Below, in pieces: positions 42,647-56,943 of a stretch of DNA of 64,000 bases. The DNA comes from Chrysaora quinquecirrha. Lineage: Eukaryota > Cnidaria > Scyphozoa > Semaeostomeae > Pelagiidae. Position 1 is the first letter of the stretch; every line of letters starts with the position of its first letter. A program made the translations under genes and the position numbers. The notes beneath the pieces are model-generated. The model made no database searches. It saw only the letters and a list, made by a program, of their open reading frames with translations, and had not been told where the DNA came from. The stretch is taken from assembly GCA_014526335.1 (NCBI GenBank), contig JACTAT010000059.1, positions 1,754,617 to 1,818,616 on the forward strand, written 5' to 3'.

Positions 42647-45600
42647 CAATCCTTCACAAAAATTATGAGACTTGTCATCAGAATATGAGAAAATGCCTCA
42701 TATTACCCTTCCCCTACAGAGCAATGTTGTTGGTAATCAAGTTGAAATTTTGCGGTACAATGCTTCTCCTAACAACAACATTGCTTGGAGGGGGTGGGGA
42801 GACACAAAATTCGGAAAAACTGCCAAAAATATACAGTTCGCAAAAATTTACTTGAGTCTCAGTATATTTTGTGAACGATTGTCTTAGAAGAATGAAAGAC
42901 TTGTAATTTGGAGTCAGGATAATCTGAAGTGAAGACTGCTCTCTATTTCGTAAATGACAAGGAAAAGCTATTAGCTCAACAGATTAATGGGTTTCACAAT
43001 TTGGTTGACCATTTCTGCACACCAATTTGGGTGGGTGGGGACGTTTTGCAGGGACGTCCAGGGCCAAAGTGACTGTTAGGAATTTTTTAAAACAATTCGG
43101 AAAAATTTTTCATAACCACTTTTGGAAGATCGTTCTCCCTTGTGTAATAAAATCATCATATGTAATCATCATTAGTGTATATAATTATATAACTCTGTAA
43201 TAATTTATTAGATTTCTGAGATGAGGGTGCAATTCCACAGTATTCGTTTTCATCGTGTTACCCACGTGTTACCCACGAGTTACTAACGTGTTACTGTGAA
43301 CACCAATATGCTTTTCAGTGCGATCTGACGTGTTACCACGAGTTACTCTCTAAATATAGAAAAAATTATTGCTTCTTTATATTTTTTATTTTTTAGCAGT
43401 AACTCGTGGTAACACGTCAAATTTTACTGAAAGGCATATTGCTCTTCCTAGTAACACGTTAGTAACTCGTGGGTAACACGTGAGTAACACGTACTTACAT
43501 ATATAGATCCTGCTGGGAACAAGAATACATAAGCTAGTTTACTAAATATATAGTTAAGTAAAGACAAGACGAAAATAAATACACAAAACCTTTTCTCAAC
43601 GTTTTCATAGGTAAGTATAATTACTTAAATGTTAGCATTCCTTAATGTCCCTAGCATTTCAAAGTCTGTGCGTTGTGATTGTCCTCTCGGGTTCATATCA
43701 CGAAGATATCACGAAAATTTGCATAAAACAACAACAGGAAGTTTACTTTAATTATCTTTCGTTTCGAGAGAGAAACTAATTGCAAGAAATTGCCACAACA
43801 GCTCTGCTCGCATTCTCTCTCCCAATTTGCTTGCAGTCTTTAAAGTCAGTTGAAGATTACACTTGACCTGTCTCATTCGTAAGTAACTTGGTATAGCTAT
43901 TGCAATTGTACCTACTGTATAATCATTTATGGACACATATCGTCAACATCAACTGAATGCAAATTTCATCATGGGCCTAACACGCAGAGTGCATTTGTTT
44001 TTCTTATTACCACCGTAATTATACAACTCGAGGAAAGTGTAATAAAACATGTCTCAGTAATACGTCGTTTCTCCTAATTATAATCATATATTAAGCTCTA
44101 ATTATATTCTGTTCCTCTGCCCTAGTACATAATAATTGCCGAAATTGAAATTAAAAAACAAAACTGCAACTCATAGAGTAGGGAACCCTTTCACAAATTT
44201 TTTAAAATTCAGACAATCCTTCACAAAAATTATGAGACTTGTCATCAGAATATGAGAAAATGCCTCCCCTTCCCCCTACAGAGCAATGTTGTTGGTAATC
44301 AAGTTGAAATTTTGCGGTACAATGCTTCTCCTAACAACAACATTGCTTGGAGGGGGGTGGGGAGACACAAAATCGGAAAAACTGCCAAAAAAATATACAG
44401 TTCGCAAAAATTTACTTGAGTCTCAGTATATTTTGTGAACGATTGTCTTAGAAGAATGAAAGACTTGTAATTTGGAGTCAGGATAATCTGAAGTGAAGAC
44501 TGCTCTCTATTTCGTAAATGACAAGGAAAAGCTATTAGCTCAACAGATTAATGGGTTTCACAATTTGGTTGACCATTTCTGCACACCAATTTGGGTGGGT
44601 GGGGACGTTTTGCAGGGACGTCCAGGGCCAAAGTGACTGTTAGGAATTTTTTAAAACAATTCGGAAAAATTTTTCATAACCACTTTTGGAAGATCGTTCT
44701 CCCTTGTGTAATAAAATCATCATATGTAATCATCATTAGTGTATATAATTATATAACTCTGTAATAATTTATTAGATTTCTGAGATGAGGGTGCAATTCC
44801 ACAGTATTCGTTTTCATCGTGTTACCACGTGTTACCCACGAGTTACTAACGTGTTACTGTGAACACCAATATGCTTTTCAGTGCGATCTGACGTGTTACC
44901 ACGAGTTACTCTCTAAATATAGAAAAAATTATTGCTTCTTTATATTTTTTATTTTTTAGCAGTAACTCGTGGTAACACGTCAAATTTTACTGAAAGGCAT
45001 ATTGCTCTTCCTAGTAACACGTTAGTAACTCGTGGGTAACACGTGAGTAACACGTACTTACATATATAGATCCTGCTGGGAACAAGAATACATAAGCTAG
45101 TTTACTAAATATATAGTTAAGTAAAGACAAGACGAAAATAAATACACAAAACCTTTTCTCAACGTTTTCATAGGTAAGTATAATTACTTAAATGTTAGCA
45201 TTCCTTAATGTCCCTAGCATTTCAAAGTCTGTGCGTTGTGATTGTCCTCTCGGGTTCATATCACGAAGATATCACGAAAATTTGCATAAAACAACAACAG
45301 GAAGTTTACTTTAATTATCTTTCGTTTCGAGAGAGAAACTAATTGCAAGAAATTGCCACAACAGCTCTGCTCGCATTCTCTCTCCCAAATTGCTTGCAGT
45401 CTTTAAAGTCAGTTGAAGATTACACTTGACCTGTCTCATTCGTAAGTAACTTGGTATAGCTATTGCAATTGTACCTACTGTATAATCATTTATGGACACA
45501 TATCGTCAACATCAACTGAATGCAAATTTCATCATGGGCCTAACACGCAGATTGCGTTTGTTTTTCTTATTACCACCGTAATTATACAACTCGAGGAAAG

Positions 45601-48600
45601 TGTAATAAAACATGTCTCAGTAATACGTCGTTTCTCCTAATTATAATCATATATTAAGCTCTAATTATATTCTGTTCCTCTGCCCTAGTACATAATAATT
45701 GCCGAAATAGAAATTAAAAAACAAAACTGCAACTCATAGAGTAGGGAACCCTTTCACAAATTTTTTAAAATTCAGACAATCCTTCACAAAAATTATGAGA
45801 CTTGTCATCAGAATATGAGAAAATGCCTCCCCTTCCCCCTACAGAGCAATGTTGTTGGTAATCAAGTTGAAATTTTGCGGTACAATGCTTCTCCTAACAA
45901 CAACATTGCTTGGAGGGGGTGGGGAGACACAAAATCGGAAAAACTGCCAAAAAAATATACAGTTCGCAAAAATTTACTTGAGTCTCAGTATATTTTGTGA
46001 ACGATTGTCTTAGAAGAATGAAAGACTTGTAATTTGGAGTCAGGATAATCTGAAGTGAAGACTGCTCTCTATTTCGTAAATGACAAGGAAAAGCTATTAG
46101 CTCAACAGATTAATGGGTTTCACAATTTGGTTGACCATTTCTGCACACCAATTTGGGTGGGTGGGGACGTTTTGCAGGGACGTCCAGGGCCAAAGTGACT
46201 GTTAGGAATTTTTTAAAACAATTCGGAAAAATTTTTCATAACCACTTTTGGAAGATCGTTCTCCTTGTGTAATAAAATCATCATATGTAATCATCATTAG
46301 TGTATATAATTATATAACTCTGTAATAATTTATTAGATTTCTGAGATGAGGTGCAATTCCACAGTATTCGTTTTCATCGTGTTACCCACGTGTTACCCAC
46401 GAGTTACTAACGTGTTACTGTGAACACCAATATGCTTTTCAGTGCGATCTGACGTGTTACCACGAGTTACTCTCTAAATATAGAAAAAATTATTGCTTCT
46501 TTATATTTTTTATTTTTTAGCAGTAACTCGTGGTAACACGTCAAATTTTACTGAAAGGCATATTGCTCTTCCTAGTAACACGTTAGTAACTCGTGGGTAA
46601 CACGTGAGTAACACGTACTTACATATATAGATCCTGCTGGGAACAAGAATACATAAGCTAGTTTACTAAATATAAAGTTAAGTAAAGACAAGACGAAAAT
46701 AAATACACAAAACCTTTTCTCAACGTTTTCATAGGTAAGTATAATTACTTAAATGTTAGCATTCCTTAATGTTCCTAGCATTTCAAAGTCTGTGCGTTGT
46801 GATTGTCCTCTCGGGTTCATATCACGAAGATATCACGAAAATTTGCATAAAACAACAACAGGAAGTTTACTTTAATTATCTTTCGTTTCGAGAGAGAAAC
46901 TAATTGCAAGAAATTGCCACAACAGCTCTGCTCGCATTCTCTCTCCCAATTTGCTTGCAGTCTTTAAAGTCAGTTGAAGATTACACTTGACCTGTCTCAT
47001 TCGTAAGTAACTTGGTATAGCTATTGCAATTGTACCTACTGTATAATCATTTATGGACACATATCGTCAACATCAACTGAATGCAAATTTCATCATGGGC
47101 CTAACACGCAGATTGCGTTTGTTTTTCTTATTACCACCGTAATTATACAACTCGAGGAAAGTGTAATAAAACATGTCTCAGTAATACGTCGTTTCTCCTA
47201 ATTATAATCATATATTAAGCTCTAATTATATTCTGTTCCTCTGCCCTAGTACATAATAATTGCCGAAATAGAAATTAAAAAACAAAACTGCAACTCATAG
47301 AGTAGGGAACCCTTTCACAAATTTTTTAAAATTCAGACAATCCTTCACAAAATTATGAGACTTGTCATCAGAATATGAGAAAATGCCTCCCCTTCCCCTA
47401 CAGAGCAATGTTGTTGGTAATCAAATTTTGCGGTACAATGCTTCTCCTAACAACAACATTGCTTGGAGGGGGTGGGGAGACACAAAATCGGAAAAACTGC
47501 CAAAAAATATACAGTTGAAAATTTACTTGAGTCTCAGTATATTTTGTGAACGATTGTCTTAGAAGAATGAAAGACTTGTAATTTGGAGTCAGAATAATCT
47601 GAAGTGAAGACTGCTCTCTATTTCGTAAATGACAAGGAAAAGCTATTAGCTCAACAGATTAATGGGTTTCACAATTTGGTTGACCATTTCTGCACACCAA
47701 TTTGGGTGGGTGGGGACGTTTTGCAGGGACGTCCAGGGCCAAAGTGACTGTTAGGAATTTTTTAAAACAATTCGGAAAAATTTGTCATAACCACTTTTGG
47801 AAGATCGTTCTCCCTTGTGTAATAAAATCATCATATGTAATCATCATTAGTGTATATAATTATATAACTCTGTAATAATTTATTAGATTTCTGAGATGAG
47901 GGTGCAATTCCACAGTATTCGTTTTCATCGTGTTACCCACGTGTTACCCACGAGTTACTAACGTGTTACTGTGAACACCAATATGCTTTTCAGTGCGATC
48001 TGACGTGTTACCACGAGTTACTCTCTAAATATAGAAAAAATTATTGCTTCTTTATATTTTTTATTTTTTAGCAGTAACTCGTGGTAACACGTCAAATTTT
48101 ACTGAAAGGCATATTGCTCTTCCTAGTAACACGTTAGTAACTCGTGGGTAACACGTGAGTAACACGTACTTACATATATAGATCCTGCTGGGAACAAGAA
48201 TACATAAGCTAGTTTACTAAATATATAGTTAAGTAAAGACAAGACGAAAATAAATACACAAAACCTTTTCTCAACGTTTTCATAGGTAAGTATAATTACT
48301 TAAATGTTAGCATTCCTTAATGTCCCTAGCATTTCAAAGTCTGTGCGTTGTGATTGTCCTCTCGGGTTCATATCACGAAGATATCACGAAAATTTGCATA
48401 AAACAACAACAGGAAGTTTACTTTAATTATCTTTCGTTTCGAGAGAGAAACTAATTGCAAGAAATTGCCACAACAGCTCTGCTCGCATTCTCTCTCCCAA
48501 ATTGCTTGCAGTCTTTAAAGTCAGTTGAAGATTACACTTGACCTGTCTCATTCGTAAGTAACTTGGTATAGCTATTGCAATTGTACCTACTGTATAATCA

Positions 48601-51600
48601 TTTATGGACACATATCGTCAACATCAACTGAATGCAAATTTCATCATGGGCCTAACACGCAGATTGCGTTTGTTTTCTTATTACCACCGTAATTATACAA
48701 CTCGAGGAAAGTGTAATAAAACATGTCTCAGTAATACGTCGTTTCTCCTAATTATAATCATATATTAAGCTCTAATTATATTCTGTTCCTCTGCCCTAGT
48801 ACATAATAATTGCCGAAATAGAAATTAAAAAACAAAACTGCAACTCATAGAGTAGGGAACCCTTTCACAAATTTTTTAAAATTCAGACAATCCTTCACAA
48901 AAATTATGAGACTTGTCATCAGAATATGAGAAAATGCCTCCCTTCCCCTACAGAGCAATGTTGTTGGTAATCAAGTTGAAATTTTGCGGTACAATGCTTC
49001 TCCTAACAACAACATTGCTTGGAGGGGGGTGGGGAGACACAAAATCGGAAAAACTGCCAAAAAAATATACAGTTCGCAAAAATTTACTTGAGTCTCAGTA
49101 TATTTTGTGAACGATTGTCTTAGAAGAATGAAAGACTTGTAATTTGGAGTCAGGATAATCTGAAGTGAAGACTGCTCTCTATTTCGTAAATGACAAGGAA
49201 AAGCTATTAGCTCAACAGATTAATGGGTTTCACAATTTGGTTGACCATTTCTGCACACCAATTTGGGTGGGTGGGGACGTTTTGCAGGGACGTCCAGGGC
49301 CAAAGTGACTGTTAGGAATTTTTTAAAACAATTCGGAAAAATTTTTCATAACCACTTTTGGAAGATCGTTCTCCCTTGTGTAATAAAATCATCATATGTA
49401 ATCATCATTAGTGTATATAATTATATAACTCTGTAATAATTTATTAGATTTCTGAGATGAGGGTGCAATTCCACAGTATTCGTTTTCATCGTGTTACCCA
49501 CGTGTTACCCACGAGTTACTAACGTGTTACTGTGAACACCAATATGCTTTTCAGTGCGATCTGACGTGTTACCACGAGTTACTCTCTAAATATAGAAAAA
49601 ATTATTGCTTCTTTATATTTTTATTTTTAGCAGTAACTCGTGGTAACACGTCAAATTTTACTGAAAGGCATATTGCTCTTCCTAGTAACACGTTAGTAAC
49701 TCGTGGGTAACACGTGAGTAACACGTACTTACATATATAGATCCTGCTGGGAACAAGAATACATAAGCTAGTTTACTAAATATATAGTTAAGTAAAGACA
49801 AGACGAAAATAAATACACAAAACCTTTTCTCAACGTTTTCATAGGTAAGTATAATTACTTAAATGTTAGCATTCCTTAATGTCCCTAGCATTTCAAAGTC
49901 TGTGCGTTGTGATTGTCCTCTCGGGTTCATATCACGAAGATATCACGAAAATTTGCATAAAACAACAACAGGAAGTTTACTTTAATTATCTTTCGTTTCG
50001 AGAGAGAAACTAATTGCAAGAAATTGCCACAACAGCTCTGCTCGCATTCTCTCTCCCAATTTGCTTGCAGTCTTTAAAGTCAGTTGAAGATTACACTTGA
50101 CCTGTCTCATTCGTAAGTAACTTGGTATAGCTATTGCAATTGTACCTACTGTATAATCATTTATGGACACATATCGTCAACATCAACTGAATGCAAATTT
50201 CATCATGGGCCTAACACGCAGAGTGCATTTGTTTTTCTTATTACCACCGTAATTATACAACTCGAGGAAAGTGTAATAAAACATGTCTCAGTAATACGTC
50301 GTTTCTCCTAATTATAATCATATATTAAGCTCTAATTATATTCTGTTCCTCTGCCCTAGTACATAATAATTGCCGAAATTGAAATTAAAAAACAAAACTG
50401 CAACTCATAGAGTAGGGAACCCTTTCACAAATTTTTTAAAATTCAGACAATCCTTCACAAAAATTATGAGACTTGTCATCAGAATATGAGAAAATGCCTC
50501 CCCTTCCCCCTACAGAGCAATGTTGTTGGTAATCAAGTTGAAATTTTGCGGTACAATGCTTCTCCTAACAACAACATTGCTTGGAGGGGGGTGGGGAGAC
50601 ACAAATTCCGAAAAACTGCCAAAAAAATATACAGTTCGCGAAAATTTACTTGAGTCTCAGTATATTTTATGAACGATTGTCTTAGAAGAATGAAAGACTT
50701 GTAATTTGGAGTCAGGATAATCTGAAGTGAAGACTGCTCTCTATTTCGTAAATGACAAGGAAAAGCTATTAGCTCAACAGATTAATGGGTTTCACAATTT
50801 GGTTGACCATTTCTGCACACCAATTTGGGTGGGTGGGGACGTTTTGCAGGGACGTCCAGGGCCAAAGTGACTGTTAGGAATTTTTTAAAACAATTCGGAA
50901 AAACTTTTCATAACCACTTTTGGAAGATCGTTCTCCCTTGTGTAATAAAATCATCATATGTAATCATCATTAGTGTATATAATTATATAACTCTGTAATA
51001 ATTTATTAGATTTCTGAGATGAGGGTGCAATTCCACAGTATTCGTTTTCATCGTGTTACCCACGTGTTACCCACGAGTTACTAACGTGTTACTGTGAACA
51101 CCAATATGCTTTTCAGTGCGATCTGACGTGTTACCACGAGTTACTCTCTAAATATAGAAAAAATTATTGCTTCTTTATATTTTTATTTTTAGCAGTAACT
51201 CGTGGTAACACGTCAAATTTTACTGAAAGGCATATTGCTCTTCCTAGTAACACGTTAGTAACTCGTGGGTAACACGTGAGTAACACGTACTTACATATAT
51301 AGATCCTGCTGGGAACAAGAATACATAAGCTAGTTTACTAAATATATAGTTAAGTAAAGACAAGACGAAAATAAATACACAAAACCTTTTCTCAACGTTT
51401 TCATAGGTAAGTATAATTACTTAAATGTTAGCATTCCTTAATGTCCCTAGCATTTCAAAGTCTGTGCGTTGTGATTGTCCTCTCGGGTTCATATCACGAA
51501 GATATCACGAAAATTTGCATAAAACAACAACAGGAAGTTTACTTTAATTATCTTTCGTTTCGAGAGAGAAACTAATTGCAAGAAATTGCCACAACAGCTC

Positions 51601-54600
51601 TGCTCGCATTCTCTCTCCCAAATTGCTTGCAGTCTTTAAAGTCAGTTGAAGATTACACTTGACCTGTCTCATTCGTAAGTAACTTGGTATAGCTATTGCA
51701 ATTGTACCTACTGTATAATCATTTATGGACACATATCGTCAACATCAACTGAATGCAAATTTCATCATGGGCCTAACACGCAGATTGCGTTTGTTTTTCT
51801 TATTACCACCGTAATTATACAACTCGAGGAAAGTGTAATAAAACATGTCTCAGTAATACGTCGTTTCTCCTAATTATAATCATATATTAAGCTCTAATTA
51901 TATTCTGTTCCTCTGCCCTAGTACATAATAATTGCCGAAATAGAAATTAAAAAACAAAACTGCAACTCATAGAGTAGGGAACCCTTTCACAAATTTTTTA
52001 AAATTCAGACAATCCTTCACAAAAATTATGAGACTTGTCATCAGAATATGAGAAAATGCCTCCTTCCCCTACAGAGCAATGTTGTTGGTAATCAAGTTGA
52101 AATTTTGCGGTACAATGCTTCTCCTAACAACAACATTGCTTGGAGGGGGTGGGGAGACACAAAATCGGAAAAACTGCCAAAAATATACAGTTCGCAAAAA
52201 TTTACTTGAGTCTCAGTATATTTTGTGAACGATTGTCTTAGAAGAATGAAAGACTTGTAATTTGGAGTCAGGATAATCTGAAGTGAAGACTGCTCTCTAT
52301 TTCGTAAATGACAAGGAAAAGCTATTAGCTCAACAGATTAATGGGTTTCACAATTTGGTTGACCATTTCTGCACACCAATTTGGGTGGGTGGGGACGTTT
52401 TGCAGGGACGTCCAGGGCCAAAGTGACTGTTAGGAATTTTTTAAAACAATTCGGAAAAATTTTTCATAACCACTTTTGGAAGATCGTTCTCCCTTGTGTA
52501 ATAAAATCATCATATGTAATCATCATTAGTGTATATAATTATATAACTCTGTAATAATTTATTAGATTTCTGAGATGAGGGTGCAATTCCACAGTATTCG
52601 TTTTCATCGTGTTACCCACGTGTTACCCACGAGTTACTAACGTGTTACTGTGAACACCAATATGCTTTTCAGTGCGATCTGACGTGTTACCACGAGTTAC
52701 TCTCTAAATATAGAAAAAAATTATTGCTTCTTTATATTTTTTATTTTTTAGCAGTAACTCGTGGTAACACGTCAAATTTTACTGAAAGGCATATTGCTCT
52801 TCCTAGTAACACGTTAGTAACTCGTGGGTAACACGTGAGTAACACGTACTTACATATATAGATCCTGCTGGGAACAAGAATACATAAGCTAGTTTACTAA
52901 ATATAAAGTTAAGTAAAGACAAGACGAAAATAAATACACAAAACCTTTTCTCAACGTTTTCATAGGTAAGTATAATTACTTAAATGTTAGCATTCCTTAA
53001 TGTTCCTAGCATTTCAAAGTCTGTGCGTTGTGATTGTCCTCTCGGGTTCATATCACGAAGATATCACGAAAATTTGCATAAAACAACAACAGGAAGTTTA
53101 CTTTAATTATCTTTCGTTTCGAGAGAGAAACTAATTGCAAGAAATTGCCACAACAGCTCTGCTCGCATTCTCTCTCCCAAATTGCTTGCAGTCTTTAAAG
53201 TCAGTTGAAGATTACACTTGACCTGTCTCATTCGTAAGTAACTTGGTATAGCTATTGCAATTGTACCTACTGTATAATCATTTATGGACACATATCGTCA
53301 ACATCAACTGAATGCAAATTTCATCATGGGCCTAACACGCAGATTGCGTTTGTTTTTCTTATTACCACCGTAATTATACAACTCGAGGAAAGTGTAATAA
53401 AACATGTCTCAGTAATACGTCGTTTCTCCTAATTATAATCATATATTAAGCTCTAATTATATTCTGTTCCTCTGCCCTAGTACATAATAATTGCCGAAAT
53501 AGAAATTAAAAAACAAAACTGCAACTCATAGAGTAGGGAACCCTTTCACAAATTTTTTAAAATTCAGACAATCCTTCACAAAATTATGAGACTTGTCATC
53601 AGAATATGAGAAAATGCCCCCTTCCCCTACAGAGCAATGTTGTTGGTAATCAAGTTGAAATTTTGCGGTACAATGCTTCTCCTAACAACAACATTGCTTG
53701 GAGGGGTGGGGAGACACAAAATCGGAAAAACTGCCAAAAAAATATACAGTTCGCAAAAATTTACTTGAGTCTCAGTATATTTTGTGAACGATTGTCTTAG
53801 AAGAATGAAAGACTTGTAATTTGGAGTCAGGATAATCTGAAGTGAAGACTGCTCTCTATTTCGTAAATGACAAGGAAAAGCTATTAGCTCAACAGATTAA
53901 TGGGTTTCACAATTTGGTTGACCATTTCTGCACACCAATTTGGGTGGGTGGGGACGTTTTGCAGGGACGTCCAGGGCCAAAGTGACTGTTAGGAATTTTT
54001 TAAAACAATTCGGAAAAATTTTTCATAACCACTTTTGGAAGATCGTTCTCCCTTGTGTAATAAAATCATCATATGTAATCATCATTAGTGTATATAATTA
54101 TATAACTCTGTAATAACTTATTAGATTTCTGAGATGAGGGTGCAATTCCACAGTATTCGTTTTCATCGTGTTACCCACGTGTTACCCACGAGTTACTAAC
54201 GTGTTACTGTGAACACCAATATGCTTTTCAGTGCGATCTGACGTGTTACCACGAGTTACTCTCTAAATATAGAAAAAAATTATTGCTTCTTTATATTTTT
54301 TATTTTTTAGCAGTAACTCGTGGTAACACGTCAAATTTTACTGAAAGGCATATTGCTCTTCCTAGTAACACGTTAGTAACTCGTGGGTAACACGTGAGTA
54401 ACACGTACTTACATATATAGATCCTGCTGGGAACAAGAATACATAAGCTAGTTTACTAAATATAAAGTTAAGTAAAGACAAGACGAAAATAAATACACAA
54501 AACCTTTTCTCAACGTTTTCATAGGTAAGTATAATTACTTAAATGTTAGCATTCCTTAATGTTCCTAGCATTTCAAAGTCTGTGCGTTGTGATTGTCCTC

Positions 54601-56940
54601 TCGGGTTCATATCACGAAGATATCACGAAAATTTGCATAAAACAACAACAGGAAGTTTACTTTAATTATCTTTCGTTTCGAGAGAGAAACTAATTGCAAG
54701 AAATTGCCACAACAGCTCTGCTCGCATTCTCTCTCCCAAATTGCTTGCAGTCTTTAAAGTCAGTTGAAGATTACACTTGAACTGTCTCATTCGTAAGTAA
54801 CTTGGTATAGCTATTGCAATTGTACCTACTGTATAATCATTTATGGACACATATCGTCAACATCAACTGAATGCAAATTTCATCATGGGCCTAACACGCA
54901 GATTGCTTTTGTTTTTCTTATTACCACCGTAATTATACAACTCGAGGAAAGTGTAATAAAACATGTCTCAGTAATACGTCGTTTCTCCTAATTATAATCA
55001 TATATTAAGCTCTAATTATATTCTGTTCCTCTGCCCTAGTACATAATAATTGCCGAAATAGAAATTAAAAAACAAAACTGCAACTCATAGAGTAGGGAAC
55101 CCTTTCACAAATTTTTTAAAATTCAGACAATCCTTCACAAAATTATGAGACTTGTCATCAGAATATGAGAAAATGCCTCCCTTCCCCTACAGAGCAATGT
55201 TGTTGGTAATCAAGTTGAAATTTTGCGGTACAATGCTTCTCCTAACAACAACATTGCTTGGAGGGGTGGGGAGACACAAAATCGGAAAACTGCCAAAAAA
55301 TATACAGTTCGCGAAAATTTACTTGAGTCTCAGTATATTTTATGAACGATTGTCTTAGAAGAATGAAAGACTTGTAATTTGGAGTCAGGATAATCTGAAG
55401 TGAAGACTGCTCTCTATTTCGTAAATGACAAGGAAAAGCTATTAGCTCAACAGATTAATGGGTTTCACAATTTGGTTGACCATTTCTGCACACCAATTTG
55501 GGTGGGTGGGGACGTTTTGCAGGGACGTCCAGGGCCAAAGTGACTGTTAGGAATTTTTTAAAACAATTCGGAAAAACTTTTCATAACCACTTTTGGAAGA
55601 TCGTTCTCCCTTGTGTAATAAAATCATCATATGTAATCATCATTAGTGTATATAATTATAAAACTCTGTAATAACTTATTAGATTTCTGAGATGAGGGTG
55701 CAATTCCACAGTATTCGTTTTCATCGTGTTACCCACGTGTTACCCACGAGTTACTAACGTGTTACTGTGAACACCAATATGCTTTTCAGTGCGATCTGAC
55801 GTGTTACCACGAGTTACTCTCTAAATATAGAAAAAATTATTGCTTCTTTATATTTTTTATTTTTTAGCAGTAACTCGTGGTAACACGTCAAATTTTACTG
55901 AAAGGCATATTGCTCTTCCTAGTAACACGTTAGTAACTCGTGGGTAACACGTGAGTAACACGTACTTACATATATAGATCCTGCTGGGAACAAGAATACA
56001 TAAGCTAGTTTACTAAATATATAGTTAAGTAAAGACAAGACGAAAATAAATACACAAAACCTTTTCTCAACGTTTTCATAGGTAAGTATAATTACTTAAA
56101 TGTTAGCATTCCTTAATGTCCCTAGCATTTCAAAGTCTGTGCGTTGTGATTGTCCTCTCGGGTTCATATCACGAAGATATCACGAAAATTTGCATAAAAC
56201 AACAACAGGAAGTTTACTTTAATTATCTTTCGTTTCGAGAGAGAAACTAATTGCAAGAAATTGCCACAACAGCTCTGCTCGCATTCTCTCTCCCAAATTG
56301 CTTGCAGTCTTTAAAGTCAGTTGAAGATTACACTTGACCTGTCTCATTCGTAAGTAACTTGGTATAGCTATTGCAATTGTACCTACTGTATAATCATTTA
56401 TGGACACATATCGTCAACATCAACTGAATGCAAATTTCATCATGGGCCTAACACGCAGATTGCGTTTGTTTTCTTATTACCACCGTAATTATACAACTCG
56501 AGGAAAGTGTAATAAAACATGTCTCAGTAATACGTCGTTTCTCCTAATTATAATCATATATTAAGCTCTAATTATATTCTGTTCCTCTGCCCTAGTACAT
56601 AATAATTGCCGAAATAGAAATTAAAAAACAAAACTGCAACTCATAGAGTAGGGAACCCTTTCACAAATTTTTTAAAATTCAGACAATCCTTCACAAAAAT
56701 TATGAGACTTGTCATCAGAATATGAGAAAATGCCTCCCTTCCCCTACAGAGCAATGTTGTTGGTAATCAAGTTGAAATTTTGCGGTACAATGCTTCTCCT
56801 AACAACAACATTGCTTGTCTCAGTATATTTTGTGGGGTGGGGAGACACAAAATCGGAAAACTGCCAAAGAAAAAATATACAGTTCGCTTGTTATATTATG
56901 TAAAATTTACTTGAGTCTCAGTATATTTTGTGAACGATTG
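42647..56940. repeat. satellite array: nine full and one partial 1.56-kb unit
   Basis: Units begin CAATCCTTCACAAAA at 42647, 44214, 45777, 47338, 48888, 50448, 52010, 53569, 55128 and 56684, with spacings of 1550-1567 bp. The last is truncated at about 56940. Units differ by scattered substitutions and mostly by indels in G, A and C runs, so they are very similar. Each has, in order, a small GC-rich hairpin (about +55 to +150), a GGGTGGGTGGGGACG block, a ~240-bp palindrome at about +610 to +845, and an AT-rich second half. A 62-codon minus-strand frame is retained in every full unit, but at this level of homogeneity that is not evidence of a gene. Confidence 0.95.
43254..43492. repeat. palindrome in satellite unit 1 (repeated in all nine units)
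   Basis: Left arm (43254-43350) CGTGTTACCCACGTGTTACC...ACGTGTTACCACGAGTTACT pairs with right arm (43397-43492) AGTAACTCGTGGTAACACGT...GGTAACACGTGAGTAACACG. The arms are about 95 bp with a few mismatches, and the loop is about 46 bp of A/T. Within each arm GTGTTAC and CGAGTTAC words are repeated. Equivalent palindromes lie at the same place in all full units. Confidence 0.9.
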
Positions 56941-56943
56941 AAT

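Noticed and set aside
43748..43936. 62-codon minus-strand frame (starting MSINDYTVG) present in every full satellite unit
   Set aside because: All units are nearly identical throughout, so retention of the frame says nothing about selection. The few differences in it change amino acids (Lys/Asn, Val/Phe), and no domain is recognisable.
42647..56940. CRISPR array or rDNA repeat
   Set aside because: The unit is 1.56 kb and contiguous without variable spacers, and no rRNA-like sequence is seen in it.
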